Position numbers and translations under genes: made by a program. Below are positions 24,101 to 34,900 of a stretch of DNA of 64,000 bases, piece by piece (positions within the stretch are counted from its first letter, which is position 1; every line of letters starts with the position of its first letter). The notes below the pieces were generated by a model that saw only the letters and a program-made list of their open reading frames with translations, did not search any database and was not told the DNA's origin. Location: positions 649,919-713,918 of the forward strand of contig LSYV01000002.1 in assembly GCA_001584585.1 (NCBI GenBank), written 5' to 3'. The stretch comes from Gonium pectorale. Its lineage: Eukaryota > Chlorophyta > Chlorophyceae > Chlamydomonadales > Volvocaceae.

Positions 24101-27100
24101 CAGCGACATCGTAGCCTCAGTCACTGCAGCTGCCATGAGTGCCTCCGGTGCGTTCGGCGCCGAGTCTGCTGCGCTGGCGGCGCAGGTCGCGGCGATGTGG
24201 GCGGGGTCGAGGCTCGCGCCCGAGACTGCATCTGCGCTGGCGGCGGCGGAGGAATCGGGTCTTACGGGTAGCACTGCGGGCACGGAGCCAGCCATCACGG
24301 CGCTGATGTTTGAGGACTTCGAGTGGTGCGGCCTGCGGGGGCGCAACGTAACCCTCGCAGCCGTGCCGCCCGCGCCGCTCGCCGCTCACCTGCCGAGCCC
24401 CGGGACTGGTATCAAGCTGCCGAGCCTGGGCCTCCTCTTGGCGGCGGCGACGACGCGTTCGCCAAAGGCTGCGCCAGGCGGACCGCTCGCCCCTCCCTTC
24501 GGCGTCACCCCGCAAGCCCCCGGCCAGCCACCGTCACAACCACCACGACTGCCGGATAACGGGGAGCCTCGTGCCGCTCCCACTGCAGCACCCGCGCTGG
24601 GGCTGCATCCCGAGAGTGATGGCAGCTCGGAGGGGCAAGGGCCCCCGCGGGACACGCCGGCGGCGGCACCACCAACCAGCAGCGGCAGCGCGCGGTCGCG
24701 CGGCGCTACTGTTGGCCTCGCTGTGGGTTGCTCCCTTGCGGCCGTCGTCGTTGCCTTTGCTGCCTCTGCCTCGTGCCTGTTTGTATCTTTGAACGCGCGG
24801 CAGTGGAGGCAACAGAGCTCGCGTGCGCAGCCAGAGGCCCTAGAGGAGAAGGACCTTGCAGTGGGGACGGCTGCAGCGCTGGCAGGCGGGGAGCAGGGCT
24901 GCCGGCAGCAGCAGAGGGACACGGGCAGGGACGGAGCGTACGCTGGAGGAGGGGAAAGCGCAGTCCTGGTGTGCTGCGGCCCGCTACAGCCAGCTTCACG
25001 CAAGCGCCTTGGCGGTGCCGGCAGCGGCATCACTGCTGCCGGCAGCGGTGAGGACGGCGGTGATGTCGGTGGTGGTAGCCTGCGCCTCGTCCGTATCGCC
25101 GTCCCCTTGCCGGTGGAGGAGGCGCTGGAGGAGGCAGGTTCGTTGGCACCGCTGACGGCGCCCTCGGTGACAGCGACGATGCGCCATGCGCTGACTCGGC
25201 TTATGAGTGAGTTACGCGAACAAGAGCAGAGGCTGCTGCATACCCCGGCGGGCGACGCCGTTGGAGAAGGAGGCGCAGCTCGCGGCATCTTCCGCATCAC
25301 CGCAGGCGCTGTTGCTGCTGATGCTGCGGCCATGCAGCCGTCTCGAGACCCGGCATCAGTCGGCCGTCAAAGCAGCTTGGCGGCGCTGGGGTCCGAGCTC
25401 GGCTGGGGGCATGGGTCGAAGGCCTCTCCGGCGAGCTCCACGGATCCGTCATTGGTGCCTGGCTGGCACGGGGCAATGAAAAAGGGACATGGCTGGTATG
25501 GGGGTAGCAGTGAGGGCGGCGGTGGCAGCGGCACCGGCGATTGCGACATCGGCGGCAGTGCCGCCGTCGCCGCCGCCTCTCTGCCGAGCGCCACGTGTCA
25601 AGCGACCGCGGCCAGCGGCGGTGCGCTGCTGATCCGCGGGGAGCTGGGCCGCGGCGCGCAGGGCGTGGTGTACCGCGGGACTTGGCGCGGCCTGGCGGTG
25701 GCCGTCAAGAGCATCCTGATACAGGTTAGTGAGAACGCATTCAGCACACAGGCGAGGAAAGGCAGGGAAGGGCGGGGCCCTAGCGTCATCGGTTCACCTC
25801 CCGCGGCTTGCCCCTTTGTTGCAGGTGCCAGGCAGCGGCGGCCCCGAATCCACGCCCACCGACCCGCGGGTCCGCCAGGCTGTGGCTGAGGCTGCCATCA
25901 GCACCAGCGTCAGCCACCCCAACGTCATCGCCACGTACACATACATGCTGCAGAGGTTGGACGGCTGGTACGGTGGAGGGGCCAGCGGTGACGTGACGGC
26001 GGCGGTTAGCGCAGACCCGAGGGTCTGCTGTGCAGCCGCTACAGCGGTCGCCGCATCCGAGCCGGAGGTCTGGAAGCTGACCCTGGTCCAGGAGCTGTGC
26101 GAGGGCGGCAGCCTGCGGGACTGCCTGGCGCGGGGTGTGCTGGCGGGGTGCACGGCGGTGCGGGCGGCCGGGGCGGCGAGGGTGGCGGCCGTGCCACGCC
26201 ATGCCAGCGGCATCAGTCCGCTCTGGTCCGCCGGCACCTTCCTCATCCCCCTTAGCCCCGTCACGCCCACGCCGGTACCCGCGCAAATGCCGCCGTGGCT
26301 GCCCTCGCCGCGGGTATCCACCAGCGACGAGATCACCGGCGACGGCGACGGCGGAGCGTCCCGCGGCGGCAGTGGTGGCAACAGCGACGGCCCCGCCGAT
26401 GCTGGGCCTGGGGCCGGCGGCAATCCGTACACGCCAGTAATGCTGCTGGCGGCTCTGCAGGCCGCCCATGGCTTGGCGCACCTGCACGCCCGCTCCGTTG
26501 TGCACGCCGACGTCAGCAGCTCAAACGTGCTGCTACAGAGGGACCGCAATGGCAGCGGCTGCGGCCCGGGGGACCCTTTCAGCTCCTGGTCTGCGGGGAG
26601 CTGCGTCGGCAGCGCTGCCGAGTCCTCCCACCGCTACGGCTGGGTGGCCAAGCTGTGCGATTTCGGTCTGAGCGGGCGGCTGGAGGCAGAGGAGCAGCAG
26701 ACGCACCTGTCGGGGCCAGCCAGGTAGGGCTGGGGCGACAGAGGGGAGGTGCATGGGGAGGGGCGGAGAAGGGGCGGACGGGGTAGGGGCCGACAGGGCG
26801 CGGAGGGTAGGAAGCGGCGCCTGCATTCGTACCGTACCGTACCTTGGGAGGTCGGCACGGGACGTGCCGGGGCACGACATGGCGTGTGGAAGAGCGGTGC
26901 CGGAAAGTTCCTGTCTTCAGACGTCTTTAGACCCGGCGGGGCACGGCTGTGTGGGGGTAGGCCGGGCGTGTTGCGTTGCTGCGGTTCAGAAGTGCTCTTC
27001 ACGCTAGGTCTTCGTCTGCCTCGTTCGGTAGCCTCGCCGCTGCCCACACCTGTGGGCCAGTTTGCTCGACGCCGTCGCCCGCCATGCCCTGTCTTCGGAG

Positions 27101-27957
27101 CCCTACTGGAAACGTCGCATCTTTGTGTTGAAAAGGAAAACGCATATGACGAGCGTAAGCGCGAAAGTGATGGCGTCGTGGTAGGACCCAGCTCCAGAGG
27201 CAGTCGAAGGGGTGATGTCCCTGCATGTTAGTTCGCGGCGGCGACCACCACCGTAGCCCCCGATGCGGCCCAGAATTCTCTCTGGGGTGACCCTATGCAA
27301 TGTCGTGCTGGGATGCGCCTAGTCTAGTCTACGTGCATCGCATGCGGGCTGGTGCATGTCTCCCGGCTCCTGGCCCACCCAGTGCCCCGACCCGCTGACT
27401 ACCGTTGTCTCACCTACAAGCATCGGGAAAGCGAGCCGCGCCAGGTGGAGCGGCGGGAAGGGGCGGGGGAAGGGGCACAGCGAGCAATGTCAGAGTCGAG
27501 TACCGAGATGTAGCGACAAATGCAACGAATGACAGAGCAGGATCTTCGTGTGTTTATTCCTCTGTTTTACTTTGTTCCCCACCGTGGCACTCCCCACCGC
27601 AGGCGCAGCTCTGCCTACTCGGCGCCCGAGCTGGTCCGCGCCGGCCAGGCGGGGCCCCCCGGCGACGTGTACGCGCTGGCGGTGGTGATGTGGGAGCTGG
27701 CGCTGGGACGGCCGCTGCCGGAGGCGCTGGCGGCGCCCGAGGGGCAGCGCCTGCGGGCATGGCTGGCGGCACAGGCGACGGCGGACCCCACGGAGGCGAG
27801 TGCGTTGCCGCCGGGGCTGCTTGCCTGGCCTGAGCACACGCCGCAGGCACTGGTGCCCCTGGTAGAGGACTGCCTCCGGGAGTCGCCGGCGGAGAGGCCA
27901 AGCGCGGAGCGCGTGTGTGAGAGGCTGCAAGCCATACTGGCCGCCTGCCAGTTGTAG
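21145..27957 (+). CDS. Receptor-like protein kinase 1, large ectodomain, HAD-type catalytic loop
   Basis: Single-pass membrane kinase; exons 21145-22620, 23091-25724, 25825-26723 and 27603-27957 give 1787 residues in phase. The N-terminus has a signal peptide (FAVLLTLVCVLLTGAFG). The ectodomain of about 1140 residues is Pro/Ser-rich and contains repeated modules: RDELLEALSDA, FVLLCRNITLAAS, TVLDLANRRGVVDIG with NLTLVN, and later VALDVRCLAGALVVRG with LTLRGLTLTG. A membrane span GLAVGCSLAAVVVAFAAS precedes a long cytosolic linker. The TKL-like kinase domain shows GELGRGAQGVVYRG, VAVKSIL, SVSHPNVI, VVHADVSSSNVLL, LCDFGLSG, SAYSAPELV and DVYALAVVMWELALG. The catalytic loop reads H-A-D instead of H-R-D, so it is a non-RD kinase; the catalytic Asp, Asn and DFG remain. 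The domain has Gly/Ser insertions. The ligand is unknown. Confidence 0.88.
25861..25872. repeat. 12-bp palindrome GACCCGCGGGTC, copy 3
   Basis: Exact match in a kinase-domain exon of receptor-like kinase 1, again encoding Asp-Pro-Arg-Val. Confidence 0.7.
26014..26025. repeat. 12-bp palindrome variant GACCCGAGGGTC, copy 4
   Basis: Only 141 bp after copy 3, in the same exon and frame (Asp-Pro-Arg-Val), inside a kinase-domain insertion. Confidence 0.7.
27076..27190 (+). repeat. Dispersed repeat family A, copy 2
   Basis: Its left part matches 668-720 (GCCCGCCATGCCCTGT, CTGGAAACGTCGCAT). Its right part, around GAGCGTAAGCGCGAAAGTGATGG, matches the reverse complement of 42998-43063. It lies in the third intron of receptor-like kinase 1. 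It links the sub-families, suggesting a longer mobile element of which each copy keeps part. Confidence 0.6.
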
Positions 27958-28581
27958 GGCATTGACTGCATCGGCGAGTGTTGGCAGTCTGCGGTTGATG
28001 GTTAGCGACCTTATCCGGATGACGCACGAGCAGCAGTGATGGCGTTGGCTGGGTTGCCGTGAGTCTGCGACCAACTGCCGCTTGAGCGCTGTGGGTCGCC
28101 ATACATGCATGTACTGCAGGCTTATATATGAGGGCAGGTGTTGGGAGACTAGCACCCGGAGTGCAACAGCCCACTTCTGTCGATAGCGGTGCTTACACTT
28201 GTGTACGGCAGTCCAACCGAATCGATGTAGGCGAATGCGCGTGTGCCCAGGCGTGTGCTGCGCATCGTTGTGTTGCACGGTGTTATTTGTGTGCGGTGCT
28301 CTTCTTCAATTTTTTGGTCGTCTGTCTCATGCATTATCATTTCTCTTATGCATCGCTTTAAGGTTTTGCAGTTGGGGTTGAGGTGTTCGAGATTCGTGTG
28401 TCTGTGTGCTTCTTCCTTTCCATGCTCCCATGCTCCCAAGAAGAAGTCAACGCAGACAACGGGTCGACAGTACTCTCGTCTCGGAATCGCGCAGCAGGTG
28501 GAGGCATGTTTGGCGGTTGTGCATGTTGGCGCCCTTCCAGTGTTCCGCGACCCCTTACGCACTTGTACGGTTGCCGTTTGC

Positions 28582-28586
28582 TGTAA
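28582..28586 (+). terminator. TGTAA poly(A) signal candidate, receptor-like kinase 1
   Basis: TGTAA about 625 nt after the stop at 27957. It is the first one noticed downstream. Long 3' untranslated regions are common in these algae. Confidence 0.35.
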
Positions 28587-29418
28587 TGCAGCTACAGCCG
28601 TGGCGGTTCAGGCAGGTGGGCAGCGGGTGGCCTTAGTATGCTATGGCGTGCTACGTATGCTACGGCGCGGGTCTCTTCGGTGTTCCAGACCGTTTCGGCC
28701 AAAGCCATATGGAGATGCTGAACACTTGTTTTACTTTGCCTGCTACGTGGACCCATTCGCGAGAGCTGAGCAATTACGTCAGTTTGGCAGTTGCTGCTGT
28801 CAGTTGCTCCCCCATCTTCGTATGGAAAGTGAAAGAATGCGAGCGCTTGGAGTGCGTAAATGATCCGTGCGGAAGAGAGTCCGCGTCTCGCAGCAGAGTA
28901 CACCCCGGCAGTTGACAACGCCCGGTTTCCGGGCTTGGTCTCGCCCAAGGCGTCCTTATAATGAATGTCGTCTGACCCCACATGTCGCGGTGCTGGGAGC
29001 CAGTCTGGCCATACATCCAAGCTGTAGGTAGTGTAGTCGGTGCCTTGAAGTGCAGGTGTGGCCCATTTTGTCGTACGGTCGTAGGTGTGGGGGCAAGATG
29101 GGCAAGGGTGGGACTCCATCCCGTCGGCAGGACAGAATTCATGTCTATGTGAGGCGCGTTATCGGGACCCTATGGTAAAGCTTTGAATTGCTTATGTTAG
29201 CCCTGTCGTGGTCTCAGTTAGGCCGGTACCTCGGTATTCAAATGCTTGCGGGCCGCCTTGCAGCCAGTCGATTTGCAAGCGGTCTGCTTGGTGCGAGCCT
29301 TTGCGCTTGAGGATAAAAGCGAGATGTTTGGGGCTTGAGGCTCGAGGAAGGAGCTTGAGAATGAGACTATCCTGCTTTTGGATGCCTTCACATTGCTGTT
29401 GGCCAGTAAGCAACTGAC

Positions 29419-29902
29419 CGGCTAGTCCAGCCAAAAGCGCGCTTAATAAATTGCGGTGAAACCCGTCAAAAAGCGCGCTTAACATTAAGCGCGCTTTTGG
29501 CCGGTGCGCCGTCACGCACCCACGGCGGCGTGCAAGCAGTCCCTTACCAGCGTGGCATAACTTTCATGTACGCTCTAAATGCGAATTAGGCGTTGAACTG
29601 CTGTGTAGTCGGATGCATTTGACATCCAGAGATAAAGTTAAGCGCGCTTTTTGTCGGTCATACCGTGGCACGGTCCCTAGCCCACATTCCCGAGTTAATG
29701 CTTCCTGGAGGTGCCCTTAGAGGATGCTGCATGTTATATTGCAGCCATGGAGCATCGGTTTGAGGCAGAAACCCTGCGCCTGCTTGCACGCCGCCGTGGG
29801 TGCGTGACGGCACACCGGCCAAAAGCGCGCTTAATATTAAGCGCGCTTTTTGACGGGTTTCACCGTAATTTATTAAGCGCGCTTTTTGCTGGACTAGCCG
29901 GC
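29419..29902. mobile_element. Fold-back / MITE-like element with 120-bp inverted arms
   Basis: Left arm 29419-29539 and right arm 29780-29902 are inverted copies of each other. Both start outward with CCGGCTAGTCCAGC and end inward with GGCGGCGTGCAAGCAG, with a few mismatches and indels. About 240 bp of single-copy sequence lies between them. Each arm holds three copies of the palindrome AAGCGCGCTT, two of them facing each other as a nested hairpin around AACATT or AATATT. A seventh copy sits in the spacer at about 29639-29648. No transposase is encoded, so if mobile it is non-autonomous. A direct target-site duplication was not identified with confidence. It is located between two convergent kinase genes. 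Confidence 0.7.
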
Positions 29903-30135
29903 CATCCGCTGACTCCTGTTGGCTGTATGTTAACGCGGGTACAGGGCGGTTCGGCGGCTGGCGGCTGCACCGCTGAGCCAGGAAGTGGCAGTTAGAGGCA
30001 ATGAGGCTGGCGTAAGCGCAGTGCGGAACTGATTTGCTCTTGCCTTGCGGATTGTTCACTTCCTATGGGTCATGGGCACGTTCAAAAGTTTGGCTTATGT
30101 TTCAATTCTTGCGGATCACACACGCACTGCGAAAA

Positions 30136-30215
30136 AAGAGACATCTGCAGAGAAAGAGGGAGCCCGCCTCTACGGTCATACACGCCCGTAGGCGCGACGT
30201 TTCCAATAGGGCGGG
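30136..30215 (-). repeat. Dispersed repeat family A, copy 3 (inverted)
   Basis: Its reverse complement carries TATTGGAAACGTCGC and GTGTATGACCGTAGAGGC, matching 668-740. Its other end, ATCTGCAGAGAAAGAGGG, is also found at 8366-8390. Confidence 0.55.
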
Positions 30216-31066
30216 CGGGTACAGAGCAAGACATGTGACGTTCGTCCCGGCCCCCACTGCGCGTTTGCGTATGTTAAGTGGCATTTGCGGCTGGTACTCG
30301 TAGCGGATTCCAGTGGTTAACCGACCTGCTCCGGGTGGGGCGGCAGCGCAAGTCGGCCTCATGGTGTCGACACCGTGCGCTTCAATACGGGTCCCGGGCT
30401 GCGGGGGAGTAGCCAAAGCTACAGCTTGCCTGCAGTGTTCAGTGTCGGGGATCTTGCAGGGCTGCAGGTTGCTTCGGTTGCAATGCATAGGTGCGGGCGC
30501 TGGATGCAGCTTCAGCGTGCAGGACCTCGCAACCTCTGACGGCAGCCATGTGGATCGTAACGACCGCGTTCACACATAAAAGCAGATTCCACGGCGTGCC
30601 CCGCACTGCTTCAGTACTGCCCCTGCGAAGCGCCCTACCTCCTCCTTACGACCTCTCAAACAAACGAACATGCGGGTAAGCGCGTGAGCATGACCCCAAT
30701 CCAAGAACAGATAAAACAAAGCCGCAAACAGATGGACATGGAACTGCTGGGCGCGGAATAAATCTTAACCATAACGGTCATCAGGAGGCCGTAAGCCGAC
30801 ATGTGTCAGCTGCCAAGGGACAGGGCAAGCGGCCCACGCGCCCCCGCCACCGGTCTAGACATTATGACACTGTGTCACCTATGGCCCACACAACCGATAA
30901 AACCAAACAGGACTCATGGTGCAATCAGGGCAGTGTGCTGTATAAGAGTACACTGTGGCACCGCTACGACATGCTTGCATGGCTGGACGGCGGTGATGCC
31001 CGTACACCGCCGTTCAGTGGTCACTGCGGCGTACCTTTGCCGGTGGCCTGCCTTGCCCAAGCAACC

Positions 31067-31071
31067 TTACA
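31067..31071 (-). terminator. TGTAA poly(A) signal candidate, receptor-like kinase 2
   Basis: TGTAA on the minus strand about 885 nt past the stop at 31955. It is only a candidate given the distance. Confidence 0.3.
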
Positions 31072-31954
31072 ACCATCTTTGTATAGCTAGGGATACCACC
31101 ATGCAGGTCCAGGATTGAAGCAACCAGTATGAGCATGGTGCCCCGAAGTTGTGACTCCTCGTGCGCTGGCCTAAAATCAGTGAGCAGAGTCTTGCAGTTC
31201 GGTGGACGAGCGCACACTTGCGACTGAAAGCAACAGGACATCAAGCTCTTATACACACGACCAGACGACACGCTCTTTCCGTACGTGTACATATGTGGTG
31301 TACGAACGACACACGTACGGGTTAACAAAGGCATTACCCCAACATCCAGCTTAGCAATCAGCAACGTTGGAAACAGCGTAAAGTGCACCAAACCGATTGG
31401 CACGAGAGTCGCTGTCAAACGCAAGGGAGCCTGTTCACTTACGGTACGCTTGCATTGCGCGGATGTCCCCCAGCTGCCAGGGACACTAACGTCGGTCAGC
31501 AAGGAACGGCAAGGAGCAAGGAAACAGTACAACGTGCCTCATAAGTTATTGCGGGTCCCAATCTCCATCACCTGTGTGGCCGAACCAACCCTCCATGGCT
31601 AGGCGCTCAGTGACCTTCCGGCGAGGCATGACAGGTGTCGTATCGGGTACGGATTGGATATGAGAATGAAGTGTGCAAAGCCAAGGAGGATCCTGTTGAG
31701 ACAGGACCTAAACCATGTCGATCTCAACCACGACGCTGCTGGTCACCGGGCCGCTCTGATCCTGATCTCGCGGAGGCGCGCTGAGGGCCTGTGGGTTCAG
31801 GGTTTTCGCGGGTGGGGCGCGGCGCGGCATGGGAGCCTGTCAGGAATCTAGAGATGCGCGCAGGCCGACATTCGAGGCAGGGCGGGGCACGACGGGCATG
31901 CCGGCGTGTGAGCTGCCTCCACATGTCCCTGAATGTGCACGGCACTTCAGCACT

Positions 31955-34900
31955 CTATGCTAATCCAAAGCCGAGACCCCGCTGTCGGACGCGTTGCGGA
32001 CCTCCCGGCTTGGTTGCCAGAAACGGGGGGGGGGGCGCGCGCGCACGGTGACGTGCCTCCTGAATGAGGGCGATGGACTTGACGAACTCGGCCGCCGCGG
32101 GCCGTCTCGCCGGGTCGTGCTCCCAGCAGGCCCGGATGAGGGCCTCCAGCTTGGCCGGGCAGCGCTCCGGTGGGATGGCAAGCAGCGGCAAGCGGGCCCC
32201 CGCGAGAGTGACCGCGTACGCGATCTGCAATGTACAGCATGTACGACACGTACGGCACGTACGTAGGCCAGGGTCAGCAACAGTCGCACACCGGCTGTGT
32301 ATCGGATGGGTGCTGCAGAGAAGCTAGCACTAAGCGATGAGTCACCCTCCCATCCAGCCCTGAATAAGGCTGCGGAAGTAAGTGCAGTATGATTCCAGCG
32401 ACCGCACATTTCGGGACCAACAAGCGGCAATGCGCCGCACACTCGACATTTACTGCACACGGCTTCCCGTCTTTGACCTTTCGTCCAGAGCGCCCTCGGC
32501 CGCCCGCGCACCTGCATGTCCGTCTGTCCCGCCCACGGCCGCATGCCCGCCAGCAGCTCCCACAGTATGACGCCCAGCGAGTAAATGTCCTGTGCCAGGG
32601 CGCCAAGGAGCACACAGCAGCGCTCGGCGCACGGGCGGCCAGGCGCACGGATCCAGTCAGCGGAAAGCAGAGCACGCACGCCCGGGCGGCAGCCCAGGTG
32701 CAAGGCCACGCTTTGTTCGGCGATGGACGGAACAGGACCGAGGCTGGGCCTGGGCAGGCGCCAGGCAGTGCGCGCAGTGCGGGTGACGTGGCACGCGCGC
32801 ACCTCCCCACCAGCACGGACACCTAAAGGATTCGCCGACTGGGGGGCCTGGGTTGGCCACCCTCTTGAGCCACTTACCGCGCGGTCGCGGATGGTGAAGT
32901 TGAATGGGTCAAACGCCTCAGGAGCCACGTACGGCGTCGTACCCGCCTCGGGGTGCTGCGTCACCAGGACTGTGTCGTTCAGGCGGGCGAGCCCAAAGTC
33001 CTGCGGGGAAGTAGGTAGTTAGCGGTGCAGGCGGCTCGAGGTGGTAGTTGGTGGCGGCGGCTAGGACGCCGGTGCTAGGGGCAGCTGCCGGATGATGACG
33101 ATGGGAACTGCCCCTCCCCCAGCCTTTTGCGGAAGGGGCAGGAGCCGAACGTCAGCGATGTCCAATAGATGTTCCGTGCCACCCCATGCACACAATCTAG
33201 TTTACTCAGGAAAAGGAAGCCTGGTACGGCGGCTCCAAACAACACCTACCCCAAGCTTCACAATGGGCGTGTCGCTTTCGGCGTTAGAGACGAGCACGTT
33301 GGCGGGCTTCAGATCTGTTCGACAGCAGGTCAAGGTGTCAGCGGTTATGGAAAGTGAGCAAGTAAAGGTCATTTGGTTGTCCAATCAACCAACCGGCCGG
33401 AGCCAGCCGAAACTCGCTCACCTCGGTGGAGGACGGTTGGGTGGAGGTACGACAGGGCCCTCCCGATCTGCATCACGATGCTCAGGACCTGGACACGGGC
33501 GAAGTTAGGATCTAGTTGAATGAGCAATGCTGCGTGCCCAAATGCCTTCCAGAGGAGCCCTTGAGCACGACCGGCCCTCCGTTACGGCAATACCCGGGCC
33601 GATGTTGGGCGTCAAGCCCGTGGGCGCGCACGACACACCCAGACACATGATACCGTACACACCAGCGCACGCTTCCACAAGCGCAATCGCCGTACCTTGG
33701 GGAGCGGCAGAAGCTCGCCGGGCCGCCTTGCGTTCACCCCCTCTCCCGCGGCGCCTCCTCCTCTTGCGCCGTACAGAAGGCGATCAAGGCACGTGTCCAT
33801 GAGCTCCATCACCAGGCACGGCCGGGACAGCCTGCAGCAGCGGGCCAGACAGCCAGCCAATCAAACAAGCAAGCAATTAAACAAATGTGCCTTGGCCGCG
33901 GGTACCCGTGCGCTGAATTGTACAGGGCATGCACGCGGACGGACGCTTGTGCGCAAGCAAAGTGTAACTCAAGTGCAAGGTTCTTTTAACAACGTACTCC
34001 CCCGCCGCAGGTCGGGATCTGGTCGTGGTGGCAGAGGCCGCTTGTGCTAGGCAAAGCTGCACACACGGAGGCGCGAACGAACCCTCGCGGGTAGCCTGCA
34101 CACGCCGCATCCCGAAGTCCCGGAGCCCTCCCCCGTCAAAAGCTCACGACCCAGCAGCGCCGCTGCGCCTTTCACTCACTCGAGACTGGCCGCCAGCAGG
34201 CGCACGATGTTGGGGTGCTCACAGCGAGCCAGGACTGCCACCTCCTGGCCAAACGCTCGCCCCGCTGCCCTGGCCCGGCCGTCCTCCTCCCCCTGGCTGG
34301 CCGCCTGATGAGCAACCTGGCCGCCAGCGTCGGCGGCGCCATGTCCCGCTGCCGCCGGCGCGTCGCCTGCATGATGCCTGGAGGCAGCGGCCGACTGAAT
34401 GGCCATGAGCGCCTCCGAAGCCCACACCTTGGCGTCCGGCGTCGTGAACATCAGCCCCGTGTTTAGCAGTTTGACCGCCACGCGCTTGCCGCCGTACAAA
34501 CCGACAACCACTCGACCGAAGGCGCCCTTGCCGAGGGTTACCGGCAGGAGCTGCACCTGACCACCGTCGGCTCCAAGCTTGACGTCGAGATTGATCGATG
34601 GCGATATGGGCGTCAGCGAAGTCACCGGCACCAGCTCCAGCTCCGACTTGAGAACGTGTGGCGCGACGCTGCCGCGAGCGGACTCAGCTGCTTGGGTGCG
34701 GATGTGGCGGGCCGCGGCAGAGAGTGAGCACCGGATGTGTGTCAGGGTTTCGGAACGCAAGCCTGCAAGATTCCACCGTGCGCTGGCCGCGCGCGTCGCA
34801 CCGATCGGCCTCGAACAGAACCCGGCGCACGCAGCAGCAGGCGCATATGATGGTCACAAATGTGGCATGCACAGCAGCATATCTGCACGGCGCGTCCGTA

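Larger units (their letters stand above)
27958..31954. other. Intergenic between two convergent receptor-like kinases
   Basis: Four kilobases with no supported gene, the longest gene-free stretch in the window. The flanking genes end toward each other (stop at 27957 on plus, 31955 on minus). It holds the fold-back element at 29419-29902, a family A repeat copy at 30136-30215, and TGTAA motifs for both genes. Composition is less GC-rich and codon-like periodicity is absent. Short open frames inside the fold-back arms resemble each other only because the arms are inverted repeats. Confidence 0.6.

Noticed and set aside
24386..25333. 315-codon minus-strand frame
   Set aside because: It is exactly antisense to the long exon of receptor-like kinase 1, Ala/Pro/Arg-rich, with no family match.
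29192..29995. Two similar small frames that look like a duplicated gene
   Set aside because: They are similar only because they lie in the inverted arms of the fold-back element.
32022..32045. G-run followed by alternating GC, a possible Z-DNA or slippage site
   Set aside because: It is a short simple repeat inside the last exon of receptor-like kinase 2. It could be a polymorphic site but there is no further support.
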